DNA of 64,000 nucleotides, from positions 1 through 64,000 of the forward strand of contig DATNGZ010000027.1 of NCBI GenBank assembly GCA_035605695.1. The letters are read 5' to 3'. The DNA is from VRUE01 sp035605695. Its GTDB lineage: Bacteria > Actinomycetota > Thermoleophilia > Solirubrobacterales > 70-9. The position numbers and the translations under genes were made by a program. Of the stretch, positions 43,010-51,089 are shown piece by piece (the first letter of the stretch is position 1; the number at the start of each line of letters is the position of its first letter). Under the pieces are notes generated by a model. That model ran no database searches. It was not told where the DNA came from and was given only the letters and a program-made list of their open reading frames with translations.

Positions 43010-43404
43010 GCCCGACCCAGACCATGGCGAAGAAATGGACCTGCGACCGCTGCGGCGTAACCGCCAGCCGCATCGACGGTGAGGCGACGCAGCCGCCTGA
43101 CTCCTGGGCGATCACGGCCGCTGGTCAGCTCTGCCTGATCTGCAGGCGCGAGCAGGCGGCCGAGGCAGCGCTCGACTCGGCTCCCAGCGACAGTCCGGTC
43201 GCCGAGCGGGCAAAGCTCCGCCGCGCCGCGCTGATCGAATTCGAGGTCAGCCGCACCCCCGATCACGCCGACGGCGTGATCGCCCGGGCCTGCCGCACCT
43301 CGGTCTCGGCCGTCACCAAGGCGCGGCGCAACCTGCAGCTGCCCGACCCGCCGCTCCCGTCGAAAGAGGCGAGAGCTAAGCAAAGCGCCGCCGCGAGCCG
43401 ATAG
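43006..43404 (+). CDS. Small zinc-ribbon and helix-turn-helix-like protein
   Basis: This is a 132-aa protein. Two CxxC knuckles (CDRC and CLIC) in the first 50 residues could bind zinc. The C-terminal half has a helical segment (HADGVIARACRTSVSAVTKA) reminiscent of a helix-turn-helix, and a basic tail. ATG 43006 overlaps the helicase stop (ATGA), so the two are co-translated. It may be a nucleic-acid-binding partner of the helicase. No characterised family is recognised. Confidence 0.8.
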
Positions 43405-43425
43405 GACAAGCGTGGTGGCGCCCGC

Positions 43426-44292
43426 GTGCAAATAGGAATCGCCCTTGCCATCGCGGCGGCGTTGCTGAGCAACCTCGCCTCGCTGTTCAAGCACCGCGGC
43501 TGCCACCGCGCCGCACCCGTCTCGCTGCGTGCGCCGCTGCGCAGCGCCCGCGGGCTGGCGCGCTCGCCCTGGTTCGCCGCCGGCTGGGGACTCGCGGCCG
43601 TGGCCTGGATCGTCCACGTCGCGGCGCTCTCGATGGCGCCGATCTCAATCGTCCAGGCCGTGTTGGCCGGCGGCGCGGTCACCCTCGCGGTGATGGCGCA
43701 GCGAATCTTCGGCGACCCGGTCGAGCGGCGCCAGTGGCTCGCCCTGCTGCTCGGCGGCGCCGGCCTGGCGCTGCTCGTCCTCACCGTCCCCCACTTCAAG
43801 GGCAGCGACTCGAGCTTCACCGTCGGCGCCATGCTCGGTTTCGAGGGAGGGCTCGCGCTGATCGCCTCGGGCCTCGCCCTGGGCCACCGCTCAGAGCGAC
43901 TTGCCGGTCATCACAGGGTCCTGCTCGCCGCGATCGCCGGAACGCTGTTCGCGATCGCCGGCGTCGCGATCAAGGGTTTGACCGGCATCGGGGACATCTC
44001 CGTCGCCGTTCTCGCGCCCTGGGTCCTGGTCACGATCCTCGCCGGCATCGGCGCCCAGTACGCCACGGCGGCGGCGCTGCAGCGCGGTGGCGCGATCGAG
44101 ATGATCGGCCTGATCGGCCTGGTCGCCAACGCGGCGCAGATCACCGGTGGCATCCTCGTCTTCGGCGACCCGCTCGCCGGCAGTCCCGTCGGCCTCTTCC
44201 TGCAGGCCACCGCCTTCGCGATGGTCTGTGGCTCAGCCCTGCTGATCCCCTCGCGGCGCCCGGCGATCAAAGCGCTGGCCGTCGCCACTTAG
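43426..44292 (+). CDS. DMT-superfamily permease (EamA/NIPA-like)
   Basis: This is a 288-aa membrane protein with about nine to ten helices in the drug/metabolite transporter pattern (SLASMAP-like region APISIVQAVLAGGAVTLAVM, then GAQYATAAALQRGGAIEMIG). It starts at GTG 43426. The substrate cannot be deduced. It follows the helicase pair by 21 bp and ends at a bidirectional hairpin. Confidence 0.85.
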   Translation: MQIGIALAIAAALLSNLASLFKHRGCHRAAPVSLRAPLRSARGLARSPWFAAGWGLAAVAWIVHVAALSMAPISIVQAVLAGGAVTLAVMAQRIFGDPVERRQWLALLLGGAGLALLVLTVPHFKGSDSSFTVGAMLGFEGGLALIASGLALGHRSERLAGHHRVLLAAIAGTLFAIAGVAIKGLTGIGDISVAVLAPWVLVTILAGIGAQYATAAALQRGGAIEMIGLIGLVANAAQITGGILVFGDPLAGSPVGLFLQATAFAMVCGSALLIPSRRPAIKALAVAT

Positions 44293-44311
44293 CGAGACAT
44301 CGAGCGAAGCA

Positions 44312-44341
44312 AAAGCGGCGGACCCGATGGCCCGCCGCTTT
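44312..44341. terminator. Hairpin between convergent genes, probable bidirectional terminator
   Basis: The perfect 10-bp arms AAAGCGGCGG / CCGCCGCTTT enclose a 10-nt loop in the 77-bp gap between the convergent permease and secreted-protein genes. Short A and T runs flank the stem, giving it weak intrinsic-terminator character in both directions. Confidence 0.6.
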
Positions 44342-44369
44342 GCGCCGTAGGCGTCTCAACCGCCGCCCG

Positions 44370-47246
44370 CTAGCAGCCGCTCACCTTGAGCGGCAAGTGG
44401 TTGTTCTTGATCTTCTTGCCGTTCTGGCCTTTCATGCTCATCACCGAGGAAAGCGGGCCTTTGCAGAGACCCCTGGAATTGACCAGGAGACCCTTCTTCT
44501 TGCCGCCTTCCATGCGCAGGATGAACTTCTTCACCGGGACGTCCGGCAGGTTGTTGAACACGGTCTTGATCCCCCCGTTCTTGGAGCTGATCACGCCGCG
44601 CACCTGAATGTTCACCTGGCCGCGCAGGTCGGCGAGCAGGTCCGGCAATTCGTGATCGGAGGAGACCAGGTACACCGGCCCCTTCAGCGCCTTGCCGAGC
44701 AGCGGACTCTTTGCCTGGGCGTGCCCGTAGATCGCTGCCTTCGGGCAGGTCCCCGAGGCCAACTGCGGCCTCGTGCAAACGGTCCTGATGTTGCCTTGGT
44801 CGAGGAACAGCGCGTGTGGCAGGGCCACTGCGCTGCGCAGGACGTTGGCGTCCTTTTCGCGGGCTTCCAGAATCGCCCGCAGCTTCGGGTGCTTGCCGCG
44901 CGTAGTCGTGCTCTTGCCCCCGAGCAGCCGCGTGTGCAGCTTCGGCTTGAAACCGAGCTTGTTGCAGGCGGTTGCCTGGAACGGTGAGCTCACCGCGTAG
45001 GAGCTCCACACGGCCGGGTCGGTCGGGTTGGCGCCGCCACCGTTGAGGAAACCGGTGGTTGCCTGGGCGGCGCAGTTGGTCGGGTTGTGCATGAACTTCT
45101 TCCGATCGACGTCGACGTCGACCGAGCGGACGTCCAGCTTCACTCCTCCGTACACGTCGGGGATCGCATCGGAGACCGCGTGGACCTGGGCGGTTACCGG
45201 GTTGACGAACAGCGCAACCCTGACCACGACGGTGCCGAGGTCGAACGGTCCCGCCACGGCCGGCGTCACGATCGCCAGCGAGAGCGGCGCTTCCTTGTAA
45301 GGGCCGGCGAGGTAGGCCTTGCCGGCAATTTTGATCGGATTTGACCCGGTGCCGCTCAGCGTCGAGGCGGTGCCGATTTCGCTCTTACTGGAACAGCTCG
45401 GGTCAGTCTGCTCGGCCACGCCGCTGCCCGCCGCGGCCGCGTCCAGCGCCGACTCCGAGCAGTAGGGAATGCCGGTGAGGTTGCCGGCGTGCCCCTTGGG
45501 AAGGGTCACGTTGACCCTCTTCAGCTCCTGCTGGCCATCGGGGCGACCGATGTTGACCCGGAAGGGGCTGTAGGCGTTGGCTTTGGTGCTGTCCGATTTA
45601 GCTGTGTAGCTGGGAGCGAACGGCCTCCCGGCCATCGTCGTCGGGCAGGTTCCGCCGCCCGGGGCGGTCGAGAGCGTAAAGCCACTCGAGGGATGCTTGG
45701 TCGATTTCGGCGTCGACCACGGTTCCATCGTGCTGGTCGTCGTCGCCGGCGAACAGGTTGGCGGGCTGCTCAGCACGCCTTTGGCGTTGTCGAGGTGGAC
45801 TTTCACCGAGGTGAACGGCACCTGCGGGGTTTCGGCGAAAGTTGTCGTCAGCTGTCCGGTTTTGGGATTGGCTTTGGTGTTGCCGATCAGACGTGCCGAG
45901 ATTCCGTATTGCGCCGACTCCGCTGTGACAAAGAGGCGGAACTCATCGCCCGACTCCGGGTCGCGGCTGAGCTGCTGGCCAAGGTAGGCGGTGCCTTTCA
46001 GCGCTCCGGCGGGCAGCGGCGGGGTCTCGACTTCGACCGTGCCGATCCTTGAGCCGTTCGGGCAGGCAACCGGGTTGCGGGTGCCCTTGCCGAACTCGGC
46101 GTCGGTGCAGGACTGCAGGCCATTAGCCGCGGATGGGTTCAGGCCCATCCCCTCGGGGAGCGTGATGTGCGCGTTGCGCAGATGGGATTGAGATTGATCC
46201 TGTTCTTCTGTCGGTTCAAACGGCAGGGTGGTCTCGATCGTCGGCGTCGCCGGCGAATCGACCTGCGTCGTGCCGGGCGAGACGTTGAGGCCCACTTTGA
46301 AGGGCACGCTCACACAGCCGGTCTGGGTAAAACCTTCCGGCAGTGACAGGTCTGACGCGAACGGAGTCGTAGTCGCAGGAAAGCCCGGTTCTTCTTTTCC
46401 TTGTGGCGGTGCCGGCTCTGCCCGCAGGTACGTCGTGTAGATGCCCTCGTACGGAGGCAGCTGCGAGCTGAAGCAGGTGGTCGGATTGGTGATGTAGGTG
46501 CCGTTGCTGCCATCGGTGGTTTTGTTGCCAAAGTTCACCAAACGACTTTTCCAGCTTCGAGTCCCCGGATTAGGCGTCGGCAGGTGGATCGTGAAGCTCT
46601 CGTGGTAGTCGCTCTCCCAGGCGACTTCGGTATTTAGGTAGACCGTTTTTTTGCTGGTCGGCGTACTGCCGATTTTGAAACCAAATTTGGCCGGTTCGCC
46701 GAATTCCGGAACCATGTTGTAGAGGGGGACCTGGGTGACGCCTGGGATGGGCGCTACTGGGGCCCCGTTTGCTTCCACTTTGAGAGTCAAGCGCTCTTCG
46801 CCGACCTGACTCGAAGACGGGCAGCCGGGAAGTTCGGTGGGGCCGACCGGAGTGTCGAACTCCGCCTGCGTGCAACGGGTGGCTGTCGCTTGCGGATTGA
46901 CAGTCAGACCGGGTGGAAGGTCAACCCGAATCGTTTTTACCGGCCCGATCGGGCGGAATGCTTTGACCATTGGAGCTGGTTCGAATTCTTCCTGCTTGAC
47001 GATGTACTGCGTGAAGCCGATCGGTGGATGACCGGCAGCCACCCTGAAGAACCGCGTAACCGGATCTTCTGGCTTGCATTGGTCCGCAATTGGATCTTCA
47101 GTACACGTACCCGCCTGCCAGCCGTCTTCGGCGTTCGGGGGATTGTGTTGTTCTTGAATGATGTCTCCGGTGTCGGCCCGCGCGACCGGCACCGCCAGTA
47201 CAAGCCACAACGACATCACCACGAAAGCAATCGAGCGCCTAGCCAT
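44370..47246 (-). CDS. Large secreted repeat protein
   Basis: This is a 958-aa exported protein with a signal peptide (FVVMSLWLVLAVPVARA) and no anchor. Four diverged repeats follow one scheme: a LP-x-G-h-x-x-N opening, a cysteine-bearing C-(T/S)-x-A segment, CP-x-x-S-x-(I/V)-G, then L-x-G-x-x-Y-L. Examples are LPPGLTVNPQATATRCTQAE, LPEGMGLNPSAANGLQSCTD and CPNGSRIGTVEVETPPLPAG, with GKALKGPVYLVSSDHELPDL in the last unit. Even-spaced cysteines suggest disulfide-stabilised beta domains. Proteins like this are common and multi-copy in Solirubrobacterales to my knowledge, with no known role. ATG 47246 has GGAG upstream. Confidence 0.88.
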   Translation of the reverse strand: MARRSIAFVVMSLWLVLAVPVARADTGDIIQEQHNPPNAEDGWQAGTCTEDPIADQCKPEDPVTRFFRVAAGHPPIGFTQYIVKQEEFEPAPMVKAFRPIGPVKTIRVDLPPGLTVNPQATATRCTQAEFDTPVGPTELPGCPSSSQVGEERLTLKVEANGAPVAPIPGVTQVPLYNMVPEFGEPAKFGFKIGSTPTSKKTVYLNTEVAWESDYHESFTIHLPTPNPGTRSWKSRLVNFGNKTTDGSNGTYITNPTTCFSSQLPPYEGIYTTYLRAEPAPPQGKEEPGFPATTTPFASDLSLPEGFTQTGCVSVPFKVGLNVSPGTTQVDSPATPTIETTLPFEPTEEQDQSQSHLRNAHITLPEGMGLNPSAANGLQSCTDAEFGKGTRNPVACPNGSRIGTVEVETPPLPAGALKGTAYLGQQLSRDPESGDEFRLFVTAESAQYGISARLIGNTKANPKTGQLTTTFAETPQVPFTSVKVHLDNAKGVLSSPPTCSPATTTSTMEPWSTPKSTKHPSSGFTLSTAPGGGTCPTTMAGRPFAPSYTAKSDSTKANAYSPFRVNIGRPDGQQELKRVNVTLPKGHAGNLTGIPYCSESALDAAAAGSGVAEQTDPSCSSKSEIGTASTLSGTGSNPIKIAGKAYLAGPYKEAPLSLAIVTPAVAGPFDLGTVVVRVALFVNPVTAQVHAVSDAIPDVYGGVKLDVRSVDVDVDRKKFMHNPTNCAAQATTGFLNGGGANPTDPAVWSSYAVSSPFQATACNKLGFKPKLHTRLLGGKSTTTRGKHPKLRAILEAREKDANVLRSAVALPHALFLDQGNIRTVCTRPQLASGTCPKAAIYGHAQAKSPLLGKALKGPVYLVSSDHELPDLLADLRGQVNIQVRGVISSKNGGIKTVFNNLPDVPVKKFILRMEGGKKKGLLVNSRGLCKGPLSSVMSMKGQNGKKIKNNHLPLKVSGC

Positions 47247-47463
47247 TCATGTCTCCTCATTCGCATTGGACGTAACCCAGTCCCTGCGCATGGCGCTGAT
47301 TCCTTCCGCGCCTCTACGGTACTCCCCCATACCCCCTGCAAGCAAGGGGGAAAACCCGCAACGCACGCGCGAGGGAAACGACGGAGACACCGATCGATGT
47401 CATCGACGTCCGCAATCGGCTCCAGGGGCCACCTTTTGCGCTCCCAGGCATAGGATTCGCGCG

Positions 47464-47922
47464 ATGTCAGCTTGCGCCGATCTCCCACATATCGACGAAC
47501 ATTCGATCGCCATCGCGGCAACGCCGAACGCCACCTGGGACGCGTTGCTGCGAGTGGTCGAGGGCTCGTTCGCCTCGGGGGCAAGCACGAGGGGCGCGCG
47601 CTTGCTCGGCTGCGCTGACACCGCCGTCTCAGGCCCCCGGCCGCTGGCGGATGGCTCGGTCCTTCCCGGTTTCCACGTCGAGGCGGCACAGGCGCCGCGT
47701 GAGCTGGCGATCGCCGGCAGCCATCGCTTCTCCGACTACGCGCTGATCTTCCGGCTCGACGAAGATGGCGACGAGCGCACCGTGCTGCGAGCCGAGACCC
47801 GGGCGGCATTTCCGGGCCTCAAGGGCAGCGCCTACCGCGCGATCGTGATCGGCACCCGGATCCACGTGCTGGTGACTCGCCGCATCCTCGGCGCCGCCAG
47901 ATACAGCGCCGAGCGCCATTGA
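47464..47922 (+). CDS. SRPBCC/DUF2867-like small protein
   Basis: This is a 152-aa soluble protein starting IDEHSIAIAATPNATWDALL, the typical opening of START/SRPBCC ligand-binding folds. FHVEAAQAPRELAIAGSHRF and a C-terminal YRAIVIGTRIHVLVTRRIL follow. ATG 47464 is chosen; a longer in-frame start upstream reads through non-coding-looking sequence. The ligand is unknown. It stands before a Ddn-like gene and a second SRPBCC gene, all on the plus strand. Confidence 0.82.
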   Translation: MSACADLPHIDEHSIAIAATPNATWDALLRVVEGSFASGASTRGARLLGCADTAVSGPRPLADGSVLPGFHVEAAQAPRELAIAGSHRFSDYALIFRLDEDGDERTVLRAETRAAFPGLKGSAYRAIVIGTRIHVLVTRRILGAARYSAERH

Positions 47923-47980
47923 TCCCGCCCCGGGTGCGATCTTCGCCTGGACGACACTGCGCCTTCACTAGCATCAGGGC

Positions 47981-48385
47981 GTGCCCCTCTTCGGCCAGGA
48001 ACACGTCGAACGCTACCGAGCCACCGATGGCGAGGCGGGTCACGAGTGGCGGGGCACCCAGACCCTGTTGCTGACGACGAAAGGGCGCAAGTCGGGTGAA
48101 CCGCGCACCACTCCCCTGATCTACGCCCCCTACGGCGATGCCTACGCGATCGTCGCCTCGAAGGGCGGCTCCGACGCGCCGCCCGCCTGGTACCTCAACC
48201 TCTCCGCCGATCCGGAGGTCGAGGTGCAGGTGAAGGGCGACCGCTTCAAGGCCCGCGCCCGCACCGCAAGCAGCGAGGAGAAGCCGGGGCTCTGGCAGAC
48301 GATGGTCTCCGAGTGGCCCGACTACGACAACTACCAGCAGAAGACCGAGCGCGAGATCCCGGTCGTCGTGCTGGAGCGCGCTTGA
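47981..48385 (+). CDS. Deazaflavin (F420)-dependent nitroreductase family protein
   Basis: This is a 134-aa Ddn-like protein with the split-barrel pattern LLLTTKGRKSGEPRTTPLIY, YAIVASKGGSDAPPAWYLNL and DPEVEVQVKGDRF, as in Mycobacterium Ddn and relatives that use F420H2. It starts at GTG 47981. It overlaps the next SRPBCC gene by 4 bp (TTGA), implying a functional pair. The substrate is unknown. Confidence 0.9.
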   Translation: MPLFGQEHVERYRATDGEAGHEWRGTQTLLLTTKGRKSGEPRTTPLIYAPYGDAYAIVASKGGSDAPPAWYLNLSADPEVEVQVKGDRFKARARTASSEEKPGLWQTMVSEWPDYDNYQQKTEREIPVVVLERA

Positions 48386-48846
48386 CGAAGACCCATCTCC
48401 TGGAGCGCAGCCAGCGGGTCGAGGTGCCGGTCGACCTGGCCTTCGCCTTCTACGGCGACAGCCGCAACCTCGAGCCGCTGACCCCGCCCTGGCTCCACTT
48501 CGAAGTGACGACGCCCAAGCCATTGACGCTCGGCGCAGGCACGCTGCTCGATTACCGACTGAAGCTGCACCGCGTTCCGGTCCGCTGGACGACCCTGATC
48601 GAGACCTGGGAGCCGCCGCTGCGCTTCGTCGACAGCCAGGCCAAGGGGCCTTACTCACTCTGGGAGCACACCCACCTGTTCGAGCCGGACGGCGACGGCG
48701 CGACGATCATTCGCGACCGCGTCCGCTACGCGCTGCCGCTGGGACCGCTCGGCGTGATCGCCCACCGGCTCTTCGTCCGCCGCGACCTCGAGCGGATCTT
48801 TGACTACCGCCGCGACGCCGTCGCCGCGCGCCTCAACGCCGGTTAG
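48382..48846 (+). CDS. SRPBCC-family protein (ligand-binding or cyclase-like)
   Basis: This is a 154-aa protein from TTG 48382, overlapping the Ddn-like stop. Family traits are RVEVPVDLAFAFYGDSRNLE, PPWLHFEVTTPKPLTLGAGT and LWEHTHLFEPDGDGATIIRD, typical of the SRPBCC group annotated as cell-division-inhibitor or polyketide-cyclase-like. The unusual TTG start is supported by the translational-coupling geometry. Ligand unknown. Confidence 0.87.
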   Translation: MTKTHLLERSQRVEVPVDLAFAFYGDSRNLEPLTPPWLHFEVTTPKPLTLGAGTLLDYRLKLHRVPVRWTTLIETWEPPLRFVDSQAKGPYSLWEHTHLFEPDGDGATIIRDRVRYALPLGPLGVIAHRLFVRRDLERIFDYRRDAVAARLNAG

Positions 48847-48849
48847 CGG

Positions 48850-49158
48850 CTACGCGTCAGCGTCTTTTTTAGTCGGCGAGGCACCCGGCAGCAGGGTGAA
48901 CGCGGCGATCATCTCCGAGCCGATCACCAGGTCCTCACCGTGGGAGTTGAGGCTGACCTTGCCGTGCGGCCCGGGAGAAATCGCCGGATCGGCCTCGACC
49001 AGCAGACCGTCCACCCGGTGACCGGTCGTTGCCTCGACCCTGACCGGCACGTCTCCCCCGCGCTCGTTGCGAAGCTGCTCGAGGACGTCGTGGAACCACG
49101 ATGGCCCCTCCTCGGGCGGGCGCTCGTAACGGGTTCCGATCTCAAAGCTGGTCGTCAT
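48850..49158 (-). CDS. Unknown small protein
   Basis: This is a 102-aa soluble protein (MTTSFEIGTRYERPP, then SWFHDVLEQLRNERGGDVPV and VDGLLVEADPAISPGPHGKV). I recognise no domain. ATG 49158 is preferred to an in-frame upstream start that overlaps the divergent gene. It is convergent with the SRPBCC gene, 4 bp apart. Confidence 0.7.
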   Translation of the reverse strand: MTTSFEIGTRYERPPEEGPSWFHDVLEQLRNERGGDVPVRVEATTGHRVDGLLVEADPAISPGPHGKVSLNSHGEDLVIGSEMIAAFTLLPGASPTKKDADA

Positions 49159-49216
49159 CGGCTGAGAATCTATCCACGGCCGGGGCCTGGCGCGGCGCCA
49201 GTAGGCTGTCCAGCCG

Positions 49217-49864
49217 ATGAATGACGATTGGCGGCTCCAGGTCGACCCCGACGATTCGAGCCACATTCAGGCATTGACCAACCGACTCGAGGCCCGCGAG
49301 TTGCAGCACGACCTCAGCGAGGCCTTCCACGACCGTGTCATCGTCACCCGCAATGACGACACGGTCTTTCTCTACGCCGGCACCAGGGAGCAGGCCGAAA
49401 GCGCCCGTCGGCTGATCCTCGACCTCACCAAGGAGGACGACTGGGATGTCGACGTCAATCTCAAGCGCTGGCACCCGGAAGCGGACGAGTGGGAGGATCC
49501 GGACAAGCCGCTTCCCGTCGATGAGGACGCCAGGAAAGCCGAGCGCGAGGCATTGATGGCCACCGAACGCAAGCGGACCGAAGAGAACGGCTACCCCGAG
49601 TACGAGGTCCGCGTCGATCTCCCCTCACACCACGACGCGGTCCAGCTTGCCGAGAAACTGCGCGGGGAGGGCCTGCTGCCGGTGCACCGCTGGAAGTACG
49701 TCCTGATCGGCGCCACCGACGAGGACAACGCCAAAACCCTCGCCGAACAGGTCAAAAACGAGGCGCCGATCGGCAGTGAGGTCAAAATCGAGGGGACCTG
49801 GAAGGCGATCTACAACGAGCGCCCACCGAACCCGTTTGCGTTCATGGGAGGCCTCGGCGGCTAG
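49217..49864 (+). CDS. Unknown protein with two ferredoxin-like repeats
   Basis: This is a 215-aa soluble, acidic protein with two similar halves. Each has a helix with A-x-x-L-x-x-(E/R)-x-L, a strand, and a second helix (HIQALTNRLEARELQHDLSE with DTVFLYAGTREQAESARRLI, against HHDAVQLAEKLRGEGLLPVH with KYVLIGATDEDNAKTLAEQV). This suggests an internally duplicated alpha/beta sandwich as in DUF2007/SPOR-like domains. The C-terminus is rich in Gly, Pro and Phe. Function unknown. Confidence 0.82.
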   Translation: MNDDWRLQVDPDDSSHIQALTNRLEARELQHDLSEAFHDRVIVTRNDDTVFLYAGTREQAESARRLILDLTKEDDWDVDVNLKRWHPEADEWEDPDKPLPVDEDARKAEREALMATERKRTEENGYPEYEVRVDLPSHHDAVQLAEKLRGEGLLPVHRWKYVLIGATDEDNAKTLAEQVKNEAPIGSEVKIEGTWKAIYNERPPNPFAFMGGLGG

Positions 49865-49899
49865 CGGAGAGTTCGTCGGTGCGTTGAGTGGCCGCCGCA

Positions 49900-50226
49900 T
49901 CCCCGGCGAACTCGACACGATCGTCTCGACCACGAACCCGACGGGCGGGCGCCTCGGCCTGGCCGCATCGGCGTGACGTGAGGGGGACGGTGGGTCCTCC
50001 GTCCAGGTGACGAGCGTCAGCTGCCCGCCGTCGCGACAGTGCGTCGCGGTTGACAACAACGGCGATGTTATGGCTCGGCCGACCGGCCGGCAAAAGCGGC
50101 GCCTGGTCGTGGACGAATCCGATCCCTTGCGTCGAGTCGGCCAGCAAACACGATCAGCCGAGAGACCATGCATATAGTTCCGCCGAAATCAGATCGGTAG
50201 CTCTTTGCCGTGGCAGGGCAGGCTAA
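49900..50226 (+). pseudogene. Remnant of a secreted VSCPS/CVAVD-repeat protein
   Basis: Pieces of a repeat common in actinobacterial secreted propeller-like proteins can be read. IVSTTNPTGG is followed by a stop codon at 49974, then in the same frame VSCPPSRQCVAVDNNGDV. After a +1 frame change near 50080 comes RPAGKSGAWSWTNPIP. The order matches the usual unit of such proteins (TNPTGG, W, DGGSS, VSCPS, CVAVD, GDV, PTGG, AW). The stop and frameshift mean it is decayed. No intact start was found. Confidence 0.5.
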
Positions 50227-50250
50227 CCGCGACAGAGAAAGGTGAGCTTC

Positions 50251-50632
50251 ATGGGTAGGGGCCATAGATGGCTGTTGCCAGCGGTGATGATCGGGCTCCT
50301 AATGGGCGCCTATGCCCAGCCGGCCCGCCGGGGCTACCTGGTTCTTCTCTAAACCCTGTCTGTGCTCCACAACCTTCCGAAGCGCCAAGGTCGCGAGCAT
50401 CGACACGTTCTCCAAAAGCGAGCGGACAAGTGAGGGCGTGGGTCCTGGCAGCACCTTCGAACAAACAACTTCTGCCTACCCGGAAGCCAACTGCTATCAC
50501 CCAAAAATCTATGGCCCAGCGTCCCAACTTTGCATAGTTCAATCGAGCTATAAGGGACGCGCAGCGAAGACAATCTTTGCCTTCTTCGAAAAAGACCTCC
50601 CGATGCGAGACGTGGAAATTCGCTGGCAGTAA
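50251..50632 (+). pseudogene. Frameshifted small secreted Cys-containing protein
   Basis: A signal peptide (MGRGHRWLLPAVMIGLLMG, then AYAQPA) begins at ATG 50251 behind AGAAAGGTGAG, but that frame stops at about 50350. The +1 frame continues with a plausible mature protein of about 100 residues (ATWFFSKPCLCSTTFRSAKV, then YPEANCYHPKIYGPASQLCI) carrying four cysteines, up to the stop at 50632. A single-base indel near 50325-50340 would join them. Base composition is visibly lower in GC than in the neighbours, which suggests transfer. It could also be a sequencing error in an intact gene. Confidence 0.5.
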
Positions 50633-50840
50633 CGGTCGATTGGGCGTCCAAAGACGCCGTAGGTACAGCCGAAAAGCCGCATCTCATTGAAGGCCTGGGT
50701 CTATGCGGTCGCAGCCGAGAACGGCGGTGCCAGCAGCTCGACGTCCCGGAGTACAAGCTGGGGCATGGGCGGCTGATTAAGCCCGCAGGTGGCGATCGAC
50801 CTAGGCGATGCTGGTGATCCGGGTCTCTCCGTTAAGGCCA

Positions 50841-50913
50841 TACCGCTACGGGGATTCGAACCCCGGTTTCCGGACTGAGAATCCGGCGTCCTAGTCCCCT
50901 AGACGATAGCGGC
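50841..50913 (-). tRNA. tRNA-Glu (CTC)
   Basis: A 73-nt cloverleaf on the minus strand. The acceptor GCCGCTA pairs with TAGCGGT, the anticodon stem CCGGA/TCCGG carries the loop TTCTCAG (anticodon CTC), and the T-arm contains GGTTCGAATCC. CCA is not encoded. Confidence 0.95.
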
Positions 50914-51004
50914 GAGGGTCGGCCATTCTAGCGAGCGGGGCGGGGGGACTGCTGGGCGGTCGCGGCGGAGAGTAGGGCTGCAAACCGGTAGATTGCCTGG
51001 CCTC

Positions 51005-51088
51005 GCGGCTGTGGCGGAACTGGTAGACGCGCACGGTTCAGATCCGTGTGGAGGAAACTCCGTGGAGGTTCGACTCCTCTCAGCCGCA
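51005..51088 (+). tRNA. tRNA-Leu (CAG)
   Basis: An 84-nt class II tRNA. The acceptor GCGGCTG pairs with CAGCCGC, the anticodon stem CACGG/CCGTG has the loop TTCAGAT (anticodon CAG), the variable arm is TGGAGGAAACTCCG, and the T-arm contains GGTTCGACTCC. It ends one base before the stop codon of the convergent hydrolase gene. Confidence 0.95.
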
Positions 51089-51089
51089 C

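Noticed and set aside
44356..45009. Alternative minus-strand frame at the end of the large secreted protein
   Set aside because: Gln/Arg/Pro-rich shadow of the 958-aa frame, which is continuous through the region and has the last repeat unit.
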